A DNA stretch of 64,000 nt from Eutreptiella sp. 'Long Island Sound 2002' (GCA_964036045.1 OZ038382.1:111064578-111128577); one strand, 5' to 3'. Shown: positions 8,426 through 18,971, counted from the first letter of the stretch. Numbers and translations are program-made. Notes: a model not told the origin generated them from the sequence alone.

Positions 8426-10472
8426 CCCGGTGGTGGGATGATTTGGGCGTCGCCCCTTTCCATCCCACCATCCCCCCCCAGGTGCACGTTCCGACGTCAC
8501 CCACCCCACCTTCTATAGCACAACTTCTTTGCAATGGTACCGTGGTGCCTCATGCCCCCCCCCCCTTCATTTCGAGTGAACCCCCCCTCCGCACCGAACC
8601 CCTTCCCGACCCCCCTCATGGGGTGATGGGCAGCCCTGACCCCGCCCCCGACAGGGTTGGCCCCTCTCAGCCGCCCCTCAACTTTGTTGATGGGAACGGC
8701 TACATTGTGCTTCGGGGGCTTGTGGAGGCACGGGATTGTGAGGTGGGGTGGAACAAGGTGATGAAGGCGTGGGGCAGCGGCGACGAAAAAGTCGTCGCAA
8801 AGAATTTTGAGGTCCTTTTCAACGCCGCGCGGAGTGAGGAGCAGGACAAGGATCCTGCGCTCCCCGCCGTTGGCAAAGCAAGAGCACCTTGGGGTCGGGG
8901 GTGGGGGGGCTTCTCTTCAAGAAGTTCCACCCCCACCGCACCAAAAGTGTCCCTGGGGTTGGGGACCTCCACCCAATGACGCCGGGCAGCGTCATTGTGG
9001 CCAGTGTGGGGAGTGGGCTGCAGCTCCCCCACACCGACGTGGCCACCCACCCCGAGGTCCTCCCCCCCAGCGACAGGGAGGTGGGGGACTGCCACCTAAG
9101 TAGCTTCCTCTGCTTGTCAGAGGACTACCAGGTGGCGGTGCAGGCGGGGACGGCCCTAGGGGAGGCGGGGGAGGCGCGCTGGAACACCGTTGAGCTGCAT
9201 CGGGGGGACATGCTGCTGATGGCGGCCACCAGCCGCCATAATGGATTTCCTGCCCTCCCCGACTCCAAGGATGGGCTGCAGGGGGCTCTTTTTAACTTGT
9301 GGACCCCCGACCCCCGACACAAACACCACCAGGCCAACACCACACACTTGGACGCCACCCCCCCCAAGGAGGCCCTGGACGTTGCTGGGGATTTGTCCAG
9401 CTGGGACCTCCCAAGCGTGGACCAGGTGTTGTGGGTGGGGAAGGGGGCGGTTGGGAGGGTGGGGTTGTGGGAGGGGGAGGCTGCCCAAGCCCTCTTCGCC
9501 GACCCCCCCCAGACGCTCCCGGCAGGCCCCCCCACCTGCCCCTTCCACCCCACCTTCATCTCCCGGTCGGCCCCGGCCTCCGACCTCGCCGTCATCGAGG
9601 TCGGCCCCCAGTGCATGCTGTTCTTCGTGGGCAGCGTGCACCAGCTGGAGGTCTGCAAGGGGGGCGATGTCGACGCGGAGTCGGGGATCCACTTCGCCTT
9701 GTCCGGCATTGCCCCCCCGGGTCGGGCGACCACGCTGTGGCACCTGGTGAACACGGTCCCAGCGTGGCGGTCGCCCAAGTGCGCGAGGTCCGGGGCATGG
9801 AGCATCACCTGCCCATGCGAGTGCAAGGTGTGCTTGCTTGTGTGTTTGCTTTGTGTATTGGCAAATTGGACGAAATTCACGTGAAATTCGTACGAATTTC
9901 GTACGAATTTCATACGAATTTCGTATGAATTTCAGGTGAATAAATTTGTGTGAATTTTCTCGAAATGTGAAATTCGCACGAAATTCGTACGAAATTCGTA
10001 CGAATTTTGTACGAATTTCCGTGAATTTCGTCCAATTTGCTCCTTTTGCTCTTGCATTGCCTCGTGTCCACTCCCCCTTTCTCAATTTGTGCCTGGCACA
10101 CCTCCCCACATCTGCATGCAGGTCCCGTTCACCGCTTGGTCGCCGAATGTTCGGCACCACACCAAGCGCAAGTGCAAGCCCCGGCCCCGATTGCCCGAGG
10201 AGCACGCCGAGCCCGCCGAAGGCCCCGGTGGCGACGAGCCCGCAAGCACCGGCGGTGGACGGGCACCAAGCGAGGCCGGCAGTGTGCGTAGTGAGGGGTC
10301 GCAGCGCTCTCGACGTTCGGGAGGCAGCGAGGCCAGCACCGCCAGGGGGCATGTGGCGCGCGAGGTGGTGGTGCCCCAGCCGTCCCGCGACGAGTTGGGC
10401 GACGCCCACAACGACCCCCCCCTGGACCGGGTCACCCTGGCCGCCAGGCAGCCGGATCCGGCCTGGACCTAG
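8426..10472 (+). pseudogene. Family A ORF1: Fe(II)/2OG oxygenase-like domain plus Cys-rich tail
   Basis: After a Pro-rich stretch comes GYIVLRGLVEARD (8700), an entry seen in 2-oxoglutarate oxygenases. A frameshift follows near 8870. Then come the HTD iron-binding pair (9030-9038), HLSSFLCLSEDY, VELHRGDMLLM and a distal His in TSRHNGF (His codon 9237-9239), the usual HxD...H order of a double-stranded beta-helix. The tail carries CPCECK. A GT-AG intron (9828-10121) joins it in frame to a basic exon (KRKCKPRPRLP) that ends at a TAG (10470-10472). The reaction would be Fe(II)-dependent oxidation; the substrate is unknown. In fungi TET/JBP oxygenases travel with transposons, so DNA is one candidate. 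Confidence 0.55.
9828..10121 (+). other. Intron in family A ORF1 carrying a palindromic array
   Basis: The donor is GTGTGC after TGCAAG and the acceptor CATCTGCATGCAG. Splicing keeps phase 0 and links CPCECK to VPFTAWSPN. The intron holds the CGTACG array (9861-10040), itself enclosed by inverted GCAAATTGGACGAAATTCACG-type arms. A-right has the same intron at 17511-17782, and family B has an intron at the homologous place (25624-25888) with its own array. Confidence 0.65.
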
Positions 10473-11603
10473 CAGGTGCCGCCCGGGCCCGATGGGCGGC
10501 AGTGGCATCTCAGTGCCGTGTGGGACATGGTGTTGGAGTCGCGGGGGGTGCAGGGCACCCTCCGCATCTCCTTCCCCTGCCCCATTGTGGTCCGGGGGGG
10601 GGCCAACCTGCCTGCGGGGCAGGAACCGGTGGGCATGTTTGCCTACCGGCTTGTGAGTGGGCACTGGCGGGTGCAGACGGGGGTGTCGCGGATCGGGGAG
10701 GCGGGGACGGTGACGACGGCTAGGGTTTTTGGGCTGAATGTGCTCACGGGTTGGGAGCAGCGGAGGCCGGAGTGGGTGGACGTGGCATGGCTTGCCATGC
10801 GCGTCCATGTGGGGAGGCAGCGGAAGATGGGGGTGGTGGTTGACGTCATTGACGTCGAGGAGGACGAACCTCCCCCCACGCGGAGGCGGAAAGGGCGCCC
10901 CGAAGGGGACACGGGCCCCACCCCCCCCCTAAAAGCCCCGCGTACGGCCAGCCCGCCGGAGCGGGCAGTGCGGGCGGAGCAAGCGGAGCCGGTGGGGGGG
11001 CGGGGGCATAGGGGGGTGGTGCAGGAGTGGGTGGACCAGCAGCGGGCGGGGGCGTGGGAGGCACGCGCCATCAGCGCGGAGGCCGCCTACCGCGACCCCG
11101 AGGCCCGTCTGTCCAGGGCCAACGAGGACAGGCGGGACTGCGAGTCGCGGTTGGCGGACGTCACCAAGGAGCGTGACCGGCTGGCCACCAAGGTGAAGAC
11201 TCTTGAGCGCGACGTGGCGACGTTGCGCAGGGCAAAGCCAGCGGCACAGCCAGCAGAGGCAGTGGAGAGGGCTCAGGGTGCCGAGGCCCCCGCCCCCCCG
11301 GGTGACAGGGGGGGGGCCAGTGCTGCTGGTGTCCGGTACCTCCTGGACGGCGCACAGGCCTGGCATGCCCAGGCCGAGGCATGCGCCGGCCAGCTGTCCG
11401 CAGTGTCCACCGGCCTGCGGATGGCCATGTTGGGCAGTGGACAGCAGGTCGATGTGGACACCGTGACCCTCGACGCCCCCAAGGTGACTGCCGCAATGGA
11501 GGAAGTGCGCCGGCAGTTCCCCCCCCCACCGCCTCACGTCGGCGGCCATGGACCCCTCCTTTGTGGAGGCGGTGGCGGAGCAGAGCTCCTAGGGCTCCGC
11601 TAG
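10473..11603 (+). CDS. Family A coiled-coil protein (in frame after a TAG)
   Basis: This stretch is in the same frame as the upstream exon and separated from it only by TAG 10470-10472. About 377 codons: a beta-rich looking N-terminal ~110 residues (LRISFPCPIVV, MFAYRLVSGHWRVQ), an acidic/basic spacer (VIDVEEDEPPPTRRRKGRP), then a long heptad-rich coiled coil (~residues 190-260, e.g. RLADVTKERDRLATKVK). Family B has the same layout at 24488-25500. The coiled coil suggests oligomerisation. Ends in TAG at 11601-11603. It may be the C-terminal part of the oxygenase polypeptide if the first TAG is read, or a second ORF. Confidence 0.5.
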   Translation, partial: QVPPGPDGRQWHLSAVWDMVLESRGVQGTLRISFPCPIVVRGGANLPAGQEPVGMFAYRLVSGHWRVQTGVSRIGEAGTVTTARVFGLNVLTGWEQRRPEWVDVAWLAMRVHVGRQRKMGVVVDVIDVEEDEPPPTRRRKGRPEGDTGPTPPLKAPRTASPPERAVRAEQAEPVGGRGHRGVVQEWVDQQRAGAWEARAISAEAAYRDPEARLSRANEDRRDCESRLADVTKERDRLATKVKTLERDVATLRRAKPAAQPAEAVERAQGAEAPAPPGDRGGASAAGVRYLLDGAQAWHAQAEACAGQLSAVSTGLRMAMLGSGQQVDVDTVTLDAPKVTAAMEEVRRQFPPPPPHVGGHGPLLCGGGGGAELLGLR

Positions 11604-12244
11604 CCGGAGCTCTGCTCCCGGGGGGGGGGGGTGCGTAGGTACCCTCCGGAGCACCTGTCCTTTCTAACCACGACGAATGTTATCCTGCCCCCCCCCCCAA
11701 GCATGGGCAATTTGACTGATATGTGGGGTACTCCCCCCCCACTGTGCGAAATTTTCTGCAGCACTGTTTGTACATTAATTGGGGTACGGTGTGCCCCCTG
11801 ACCTGTTTGCGATTTTTTCTGCGGAACTGTTTGTATTTTATTTGGGGTATGCTATGCCCCCTGACGGGTTACACTGCTGGCTGAGTGACAGCCGGAATGA
11901 CAGCCACTGGACTGGGTGTGTGATAACCCATGAGCACCATCCTGAGCTTGCTTTGTGAGGGTCAACGAGGGCAGAAGGACGAGGCTTTGGCAGAAATTCT
12001 GTGACAGTCATGTGAAATTCGCACGAAATTCGTACGAATTTCACATTTTCAGAATATTCACACATTTCTATTCACGTGAAATTCGCACGAAATTCGTACG
12101 AAATTCGTACGAATTTCGTGCGAATTTATGTGAATTTCGTCAAATTGCATGCGAATCACAGTAGAGAGAGTTGTCTGCGGGAGGGGGATGGTAGAAACTT
12201 TGCGATGACTGTCTGCCCATTCAACAGGTCTTGTATCTCACACC
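11604..12244. repeat. Intergenic stretch with family A array before the transposase
   Basis: Non-coding. It holds C/G homopolymer runs, a diverged ~110-bp partial duplication around 11760-11870 (TTTGTA...TTGGGGTA motifs), the CGTACG array at 12013-12137 and an acceptor-like CTGCCCATTCAACAG ending at 12227. The bases GTCTTG-N11-ATG follow, matching the equivalent position of family C (14452-14472). Confidence 0.65.
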
Positions 12245-14012
12245 ATGCTACGGCCCAAGGAGCCATTCCATCTGCTAGCGGATCGTACACGACGGCGGCG
12301 CCTACAAGAGCTCCAGGAGGTTGTTACCAAGGAGCTTGCAGCACCCTACACCGTCAAGTACCTGCCCGACACGGGGCAAATAGTGCTTACCCCCGAAACA
12401 AAAATTGTAGCCACCGTCCAGCCCGAGCCCACCTAGGAGGAGAGGTTGATTATGGCCGTGTGGAGGATCCGGTCATTGCACCTCTCTAGGACGGAGTCCC
12501 GGTACCTAGTGGGGAGCATGACGTACGGTGTGGTATGGGACCAGGTGTACGGCATGCTTCGGCAGCTAGCGTTGCCGGAGTCCCGGGCGTTCACTGCCTA
12601 TACGGGTGACGACACGGCCATCAATGGTGCGGCCTGCTACCTACCTGACCGCATCGGCCACCTATTCAAGTGTCGACCACCCCCACCCTCGGCCATCATG
12701 CAGCCCGGGGACCGACGGCTGCATTGGTTGCCTATTGCGGTGGACGGTACATCGAGGCATGAGGCCTCGTACGTCCATTGCACGCTTGGTGGCACCGCCA
12801 GCCCCAACCAACTATCTATAGTTGGTGGCTACTAGGGGGCAGTGAAAAGTGGGAGACCCTCTACGCGGCCTCCCAGGAAATTGATTTTGATGATGAGTTG
12901 CGCAAGGCCGCAACCGTAAGTTTTAAGGATACGGCAGGGAACGATAGGCAGTCCCTTTTTTTTTTCTGTGTGCAGATGGTAAGGCACAGGTGCTCATGGC
13001 GGGCTGCCAAAACTGGAAGGCAGAATCCCCTGGTGCCACTGTGTGTTGGGTCTGCATGCGTAACCGTGCTCTGTGCCTTGCTACCTTGGGCACAGCAAGT
13101 GCGATAGACGGCAACTGGGAACCAGCCGTTGCCATGAATGCTATATATAGGACCATTACGAGTGATAGGCGAGTGCCTGATTATGTCCTCCATGGGGTCC
13201 TTCGTGTCCTGTTGTGTGCAGTCAACGGGACACGGGACCTAGTTGTACAATTGACAGGGAAGGCACCGGCCACTGTGGCACGCACCATGCTGCAACCGGT
13301 TCTAGATGAGGCACGGCTTGTTGCACGAACTTGCACCCGTGCCTCATTAAATAATGACAAGGCAAACAGCAAGGGGAAGGTGAGGATGGAGTGTGCTGCT
13401 GCCATCCATTTCATGCGCAATAGGGGTTGGGAGAAGATAATAGATGCTTGCCTAGAGCAGCCTAGTGTCAGGCAGCATCAAGTAGGGGGAAAAAGTTGGG
13501 AGTCGGTGTGCAAAACGTGGTGGGAGAATTTTGCAAGCATGTGTGTATACGCGTGGCGTTCCGCATGGTTCTCCAGGGCCGACTTGGGGCGGCTCCGGAA
13601 CCATAGCATAGCCATGGGCGCTGCCCACAATGAGCTCCAGTGGGGCAAACTTCTGTGGACGCATCGTTGGATCGACCACATGTATTATTTTGCAAAGAAG
13701 TGGAGAATCTTGTCAAAGTTCTCCTGCTTTGCCATGGAGGGAAGTCACCGGAGGCTGAAGCGCATGTTGCGCAACAGCGGGAGCCTAAGCCCTCTCCGGG
13801 GGAGACTAGGGGTACAAGTGGTTGTGGACAACCACACCATTGACGATAGCCTTTGGTTGCATGGGTGGGATGCGACCAAAAGGGCTCAACATGGGCAAGG
13901 GCCCATAAGTGTACAAACGTATGCAAGCCGCACAAGAAGACGGCTTCTAACCGACATGCAGCACCTTCAGACTCTACAGCGGCGGTTCCGGTGCCGCAAG
14001 AGACGGACATGA
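12245..14012 (+). pseudogene. Family A transposase (RAG1/Transib-like), left copy
   Basis: It starts MLRPKEPFHLL with a basic helical N-terminus. Catalytic motifs: D1 in IAVDGTS (12743-12745), D2 in ADGKAQV (12975-12977), CWVC shortly after D2, HRWIDH (13662-13679) and E in AMEGSHRR (13737-13739), exactly 20 residues after the second His. RAG1 has the same D, D, CxxC, HxxxxH, E order and the same His-to-Glu distance. Defects: TAG at 12434-12436 in an otherwise open frame, a 2-bp insertion near 12815 and a T-run longer by two near 12952-12961 relative to A-right. Product would cut and join transposon ends in the nucleus. Confidence 0.7.
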
Positions 14013-14018
14013 GATCAA

Positions 14019-14155
14019 AGAGGCCACCCTCACGGAGCTGAAGGGCCTGCTGGACAAGCACCCGGTTGCGCACCTGCTTGACCCCAAGCGCAGGCGGGCG
14101 GAAGAGGGCGAGGGGAGTCAGAGTCAGAGCAGCACGCGGTCGAGGAAATGAGCAG
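14019..14155 (+). pseudogene. C-terminal coding remnant of family C
   Basis: Immediately after similarity to A-right ends, an open frame encodes IKEATLTELKGLLDKHPVA, then a basic-acidic tail (KRRRAEEGEGSQSQS) ending in TGA at 14149-14151. It lies just before a C array, where A and B have the end of their coiled-coil gene, so it is probably the end of the C coiled-coil gene. The upstream part was lost with the A-left insertion or deletion. Confidence 0.45.
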
Positions 14156-14452
14156 GTACTGGCTTGGCATGGCTTTGGCGCGCGCCAAGTGGTAAGTTGG
14201 CGCGCCAAATCCTGATTTGGCGTGCGCCAACAGGGGAGTTGGTGCGCGCCAACTGTGAAGTTGGCGCGCCAACTTACCACTTGGCGCGCGCCAACTCAGG
14301 ACTTGGCGCGCGCCAACTGACGAGTTGGCGCGCGCCAACTCCTGAGTTGGCGCGCGCCAACTGCGTGCCAGCTGTGTGCCATCTGTGTGCGAACGTGCAA
14401 CAACGTTCTGTTGTATGATCCAACCCGCCTGCCACGTCCTCACGTGCCGCAG
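14156..14452 (+). repeat. Family C array inside a probable intron before the transposase
   Basis: The donor-like CAG/GTACTG at 14153-14161 and the acceptor GTGCCGCAG ending at 14452 enclose the TTGGCGCGCGCCAA array (14174-14361, about nine palindromes). The acceptor is followed by GTCTTTGTTTGTGCACC and ATG, close to the family A arrangement at 12227-12247. The intron status is inferred from these signals. Confidence 0.6.
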
Positions 14453-14469
14453 GTCTTTGTTTGTGCACC

Positions 14470-15366
14470 ATGCAGCGGCCCTTTGAGCAGCTGGCGCCCT
14501 CAAACTACCGCGACAGGCGCGCGCGGCTGGCGCGCCTTCGCGAAGTCGTGGGGGAGATTTTGGGGCCACATTGGCAAGTAACCCGGCCGCCACCGCATCC
14601 ACCTCGTTTGCGGGGAGAGCAAACCCCGGGTTAGGGTTAGGGGCCCCACCCCCGATTTGGAGCTGTTGGCCACGGCCATTTTGTGGGAGAGCCGCAAAAA
14701 TGGCGACAGCTTCCGCAAACTGCAGTACAGCCGGGCACACAGCCAATGGAAGTGCCCATGGGGAACCCTGATGAAGGTGCGAAAGGCATTGTCCGCCCCC
14801 CGTGTCACGGAGGTCCATTTTCAGATGGACGAGGACAATGACATTTTTGGGCCCGCATGCAATCTGTGGCAGAAAGTGCAGGTATTTTCACCCTTCACCA
14901 AAGCGTTTCCCGGCGACCGTTCACGGTGACCCATTACACACGGCCTGTTTTCTGGCACAGGTGATGTGGCACCGTGACGGCCCCACGTTCCTGACGGAGA
15001 ACGTGTGGGTGGGCATCTCCTTCGACGGGACAAAGCTCTAGCAGGCCTCCTTCGTGCATTTTGCCGTTGGAGACCTGGGGAGTCATATGCCCTTGGGCTC
15101 TTGGATCTTGCTGCGCGGATCCGAGAAGAAGGCCATCATTTCCCAATTGGCCGAGCTCTATGACCTGAACGCGGACCTCACCGAGGTGGCGCAGCAGCAA
15201 ATCCCCGATAAAGGGGGCTACCTGCGTAAGGTGATTTCTTTTTTTATATTAGACACCAAGGCGCAGGTCATTTTGGGGGGTTGCTCCTCCTTCACAGCCA
15301 AAAACCCCGCAGCCACTGTTTGTTGGCTGTGTGGGAAAAATCGGGCAACCATTCTGCACGAATGTA
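14470..15366 (+). pseudogene. Family C transposase, 5' half (interrupted by A-right)
   Basis: The N-terminus MQRPFEQLAPSNYRDRR parallels family A MLRPKEPF. A frameshift lies near 14630 at GGTTAGGGTTAGGGG. The next part (ELLATAILWES... KVRKALSAPRVTEV) aligns with the A protein. Then come D1 in ISFDGTK (15024-15026), an in-frame TAG (15039-15041) that aligns with a His of family A, WILLRGSEKKA, D2 in LDTKAQV (15252-15254) and CWLC (15321-15332). The reading frame is cut at ~15370 by the A-right insertion and resumes at 20034. Copy is inactive as it stands. Confidence 0.65.
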
Positions 15367-15614
15367 CCCTTCGTGAACGGCCGTTAAGTGGCCGTTTGAA
15401 TAATTGCGTGAATTTCACGTGAATTTACCCAAATTTTGAGGTTTTTGGGGAAAAATGCCATATTCTTGGTTCATTCCAAGGGCTTTGTGGGGCCAAAATT
15501 CCTCCCCTAGCTTTGTTACGCATCATCCAATGAAAGTCCCGCCCCAAAAGCATCCATCGTGTCCGAACCGTGCCCAAAACGAGAGGTGCCGGAACCCGGC
15601 AAGCCTGTAGCCGA

Positions 15615-15712
15615 TTCACAGCCGTGAATTCACGTGAATTCGTACGAAATTCGCACGAATTTCGTACGAATTTCGTACGAATTTCACGTGAATTCACGTG
15701 ATTTTATACAAA
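15615..15712. repeat. Family A array, 3' subterminal copy
   Basis: CGTACGAATT/CGCACGAATT repeats ending in CACGTGAATTCACGTG. They lie between the transposase 3' end and the 3' terminus of A-right. 15371-15600 is the 3' terminal DNA also found in MITE-A. Confidence 0.75.
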
Positions 15713-15814
15713 TGTTACCCGTGTGCACCCCCTGATTTGTCCTCACACCCCTAGCAAGCCCCCCAGCATGCACCCCGGTCACAGGCAACAATGGTCTGGG
15801 TTTGTAAGGTGATC

Positions 15815-17206
15815 TCATGTCCGTCTCTTGCGGCACCGGAACCGCCGCTGTAGAGTCTGAAGGTGCTGCATGTCGGTTAGAAGCCGTCTTCTTGTGCGGC
15901 TTGCATACGTTTGTACACTTATGGGCCCTTGCCCATGTTGAGCCCTTTTGGTCGCATCCCACCCATGCAACCAAAGGCTATCGTCAATGGTGTGGTTGTC
16001 CACAACCACTTGTACCCCTAGTCTCCCCCGGAGGAGGCTTAGGCCCCCGCTGTTGCGCAACATGCGCTTTAGCCTCCGGTGACTTCCCTCCATGGCAAAG
16101 CAGGAGAACTTTGACAAGATTCTCCACTTCTTTGCAAAAAAATACATGTGGTCGATCCAACGATGCGTCCACAGAAGTTTGCCCCACTGGAGCTCATTGT
16201 GGGCAGCGCCCATGGCTATGCTATGGTTCCGGAGCCGCCCCAAGTCGGCCCTGGAGAACCATGCGGAACGCCACGCGTATACACACATGCTTGCAAAATT
16301 CTCCCACCACGTTTTGCACACCGACTCCCAACTTTTTCCCCCTACTTGATGCTGCCTCACACTAGGCTGCTCTAGGCAAGCATCTATTATCTTCTCCCAA
16401 CCCCTATTGCGCATGAAATGGATGGCAGCAGCACACTCCATCCTCACCTTCCCCTTGCTGTTTGCCTTGTCATTATTTAATGAGGCACGGGTGCAAGTTC
16501 GTGCAGCAAGCCGTGCCTCATCTAGGACCGGTTGCAGCATGGTGCGTGCCACAGTGGCCGGTGCCTTCCCTGTCAATTGTACAACTAGGTCCCGTGTCCC
16601 GTTGACTGCACACAACAGGACACGAAGGACCCCATGGAGGCCATAATCAGGCACTCGCCTATCACTCGTAATGGTCCTATATATAGCATTTATGGCAACG
16701 GCTGGTTCCCAGTTGCCGTCTATCGCACTTGCTGTGCCCAAGGTAGCAAGGCACAGAGCACGGTTACGCATGCAAACCCAACACATAGTGGCACCAGGGG
16801 ATTGTGCCTTCCAGTTTTGGCAGCCCGCCATGAGCACCTGTGCCTTACCATCTGCACACAGAAAAAAAAGGGACTGCCTATCGTTCCTTGCCGTATCCTT
16901 AAAACTTACGGTTGCGGCCTTGCGCAACTCATCATCAAAATCAATTTCCTGGGAGGCCACGTAGAGGGTCTCCCACTTTTCACTGCCCCCTAGTAGCCAC
17001 CAACTAGATAGTTGGTTGGGGCTGGCGGTGCCACCAAGCGTGCAATGGACGTACGAGGCCTCATGCCTCGATGTACCGTCCACCGCAATAGGCAACCAAT
17101 GCAGCCGTCGGTCCCCGGGCTGCATGATGGCCGAGGGTGGGGGTGGTCGACACTTGAATAGGTGGCCGATGCGGTAAGGTAGGCAGCAGGCCGCACCATT
17201 GATGGC
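15815..17206 (-). CDS. Family A transposase core, right copy (N-terminus deleted)
   Basis: A continuous frame of about 464 codons carries all catalytic motifs without defect: D1 in IAVDGTS, LLGGSEKWETL, D2 in LCADGKAQV, CWVC, DRRVPDYGLHGVLR, HRWIDH, and E in FAMEGSHRRLKR. D1-D2 spacing is ~76 and D2-E ~260 residues. It ends in TGA. The open frame extends upstream to 17686, but that part is a wrong-frame reading of ORF1 exon 2 and intron array. The first ~120 residues of the transposase were lost in the deletion at ~17207-17225. Best reference for the A catalytic domain. Confidence 0.7.
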   Translation of the reverse strand, partial: AINGAACCLPYRIGHLFKCRPPPPSAIMQPGDRRLHWLPIAVDGTSRHEASYVHCTLGGTASPNQLSSWWLLGGSEKWETLYVASQEIDFDDELRKAATVSFKDTARNDRQSLFFLCADGKAQVLMAGCQNWKAQSPGATMCWVCMRNRALCLATLGTASAIDGNWEPAVAINAIYRTITSDRRVPDYGLHGVLRVLLCAVNGTRDLVVQLTGKAPATVARTMLQPVLDEARLAARTCTRASLNNDKANSKGKVRMECAAAIHFMRNRGWEKIIDACLEQPSVRQHQVGGKSWESVCKTWWENFASMCVYAWRSAWFSRADLGRLRNHSIAMGAAHNELQWGKLLWTHRWIDHMYFFAKKWRILSKFSCFAMEGSHRRLKRMLRNSGGLSLLRGRLGVQVVVDNHTIDDSLWLHGWDATKRAQHGQGPISVQTYASRTRRRLLTDMQHLQTLQRRFRCRKRRT

Positions 17207-17510
17207 GGTGTCGTCACCCAACTGTGGCGCCGCCCAACTCGTCGCGGGACGGCTGGGCCACCACCACCCCGCGCGCCACATGCCCCCTGGCGGTGCTGGC
17301 CTCGCTGCCTCCCGAACGTCGAGAGCGCTGCGACCCCTCACTGCGCACACTGCCGCCCTCGCTTGGTGCCCGTCCACCGCCGGTGCCTGCGGGCTGGTCG
17401 CCACCGGGGCCTTCGGTGGGCTCGGCGTGCTCCTCGGGAAATCGGGGCCGGGGCTTGTACTTGCGCTTGGTGTGGTGCCAAATATCCGGCGACCAAGCGG
17501 TGAACAGGAC
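17207..17510 (-). pseudogene. Family A ORF1 exon 2, truncated
   Basis: In the frame set by splicing it reads VLFTAWSPDIWHHTKRKYK... then a Gly/Ser/Arg-rich region, matching 10122-10405 of A-left. It runs into the deletion junction after RDELGG and stops at a TGA just beyond. The coiled-coil region is absent. Confidence 0.55.
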
Positions 17511-17782
17511 CTGCATGCAGATGTGGGGAGGTGTGCCAGGCACAAATTGAGAAAGGGGGAGTGGACACGAGGCAATGCAAGAGCAAAAGGAGCAAATTGG
17601 ACGAACTTCACAGAAATTCGTACGAAATTCGTACGAATTTCGTACGAATTTCGTGCGAATTTCACATTTCGAGAAAATTCAAACAAATTTATTCACGTGA
17701 AATTCGTACGAAATTCGTACAAATTTCACGTGAATTTCGTCCAATTTGCCAATACACAAAGCAAACACACAAGCAAGCACAC
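17511..17782 (-). other. Array-bearing intron of A-right
   Basis: Same donor (TGCAAG/GTGTGC) and acceptor (CTGCATGCAG/G) as the A-left intron, enclosing the CGTACG array at 17605-17750. Conservation of the splice signals in both copies supports a real intron. Confidence 0.6.
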
Positions 17783-18971
17783 CTTGCACTCGCATGGGCA
17801 GGTGATGCTCCATGCCCCGGTCGTCGCGCACTTGGGCGACCGCCACGCTGGGACCGTGTTCACCAGGTGCCACAGCGTGGTCGGCTGACCCGGGGGGGCA
17901 ATGCCGGACAAGGCGAAGTGGATCTCCGACTCCGCGTCGACATCGCCCCCCTTGCAGACCTCCAGCTGGTGCACGCTGCCCACGAAGAACAGCATGCACT
18001 GGGGGCCGACCTCGATGACGGCGAGGTCGGAGGCCGGGGCCGACCGGGAGATGAAGGTGGGGTGGAAGGGGCAGGTGGGGGGGCCTGCCGGGAGCGTCTG
18101 GGGGGGGTCGGCGAAGAGGACCTGGGCAGCCTCCCCCTCCCACAACCCCACCCTCCCAACCGCCCCCTTCCCCACCCACAACACCTGGTCCACGCTTGGG
18201 AGGTCCCAGCTGGACAAATCCCCAGCAACGTCCAGGGCCTCCTTGGGGGGGGTGGCGTCCAAGTGTGTGGTGTTGGCCTGGTGGTGTTTGTGTCGGGGGT
18301 CGGGGGTCCATAAGTTAAAAAGAGGCCCTTGCAGCCCATCCTTGGAGTCGGGGAGGGCAGGCAATCCATGATGGCGGCTGGTGGCCGCCATCAGCAGCAT
18401 GTCCCCCCGATGCAGCTCAACGGTGTCCCAGCGCGCGTCCCCCGCCTCCCCCAGGGCCGTCCCCGCCTGCACCGCCACCTGGTAGTCCTCTGACAAGCAG
18501 AGGAAGCTACTCAGGTGGCAGTCCCCCACCTCCCTGTCGTGGGTGGGTGGCCACGTCGGTGTGGGGGAGCTGCAGCCCACTCCCCACACTGGCCACAATG
18601 ACGCTGCCCGGCGTCATTGGGTGGAGGTCCCCAACCCCAGGGACACTTTTGGTGAGGTGGGGGTGGAACTTCTTGAAGAGAGGCCCCCCCACCCCCGACC
18701 CCAAGGTGCTCTTGCTTTGCCAACGGTGGGGGAGCGCAGGATCCTTGGCCTGCTCCTCACTCCGCGCGGCGTTGAAAAGGAGCTCAAAATTCTTTGCGAC
18801 GACTTTTTCGTCGCCGCTGCCCCACGCCTTCATCACCTTGTTCCACCCCACCTCACAATCCCGTGCCTCCACAAGCCCCCGAAGCACAATGTAGCCGTTC
18901 CCATCAACAAAGTTGAGGGGCGGCTGAGAGGGGCCAACCCTGTCGGGGGCGGGGTCAGGGCTGCCCATCAC
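17783..18971 (-). pseudogene. Family A oxygenase-like region, right copy
   Basis: Runs from NFVDGNGYIVLRG through KKFHPHLTKSVPG and LQLPHTDVATHP in one frame, intact where A-left is frameshifted near 8870. A ~21-bp deletion just after HTDVATHP then breaks this copy, where A-left is intact. Downstream the second frame continues with VELHRGDMLLM, TSRHHGLPAL and CPCECK. Comparing the two copies shows an ancestral HxD...H domain. Confidence 0.6.

Larger units (their letters stand above)
7075..14018 (+). mobile_element. Family A transposon, left copy (A-left)
   Basis: This copy contains, after undoing the 7075-8417 inversion: the 5' terminus (7983, CCTTCGTGAACCGGCCG read on minus), a CGTACG array, ORF1 with oxygenase-like and coiled-coil parts, an intron with a second array, a third array and the transposase gene. 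It is collinear with A-right (15371-20029) except where A-right is deleted. Its 3' terminus is missing: similarity to A-right stops at ~14018, where family C coding sequence resumes. Several frameshifts and UAG codons make it non-functional unless UAG is read. Confidence 0.75.

Noticed and set aside
9125-10808. Long minus-strand ORFs opposite the A oxygenase gene (e.g. 550 codons)
   Set aside because: GC-rich shadow frames, very rich in His/Pro/Gly/Arg; the plus strand carries the HxD...H motifs and the conserved intron.
12916-12974. Intron GTAAGT...TGTGTGCAG inside the A transposase
   Set aside because: Removal would put DGKAQV out of frame or delete D2, which is conserved in B and C; A-right is open straight through.
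14624-14641. GGGTTAGGGTTAGGGG as interstitial telomere
   Set aside because: Only two units inside a coding remnant; too short to support a telomere, though it coincides with a frame break.
17207-17686. N-terminal part of the continuous 623-codon frame as true transposase sequence
   Set aside because: Upstream of 17206 it reads ORF1 exon 2 in the wrong frame and then the intron array; the natural exon frame is 17510-17214.
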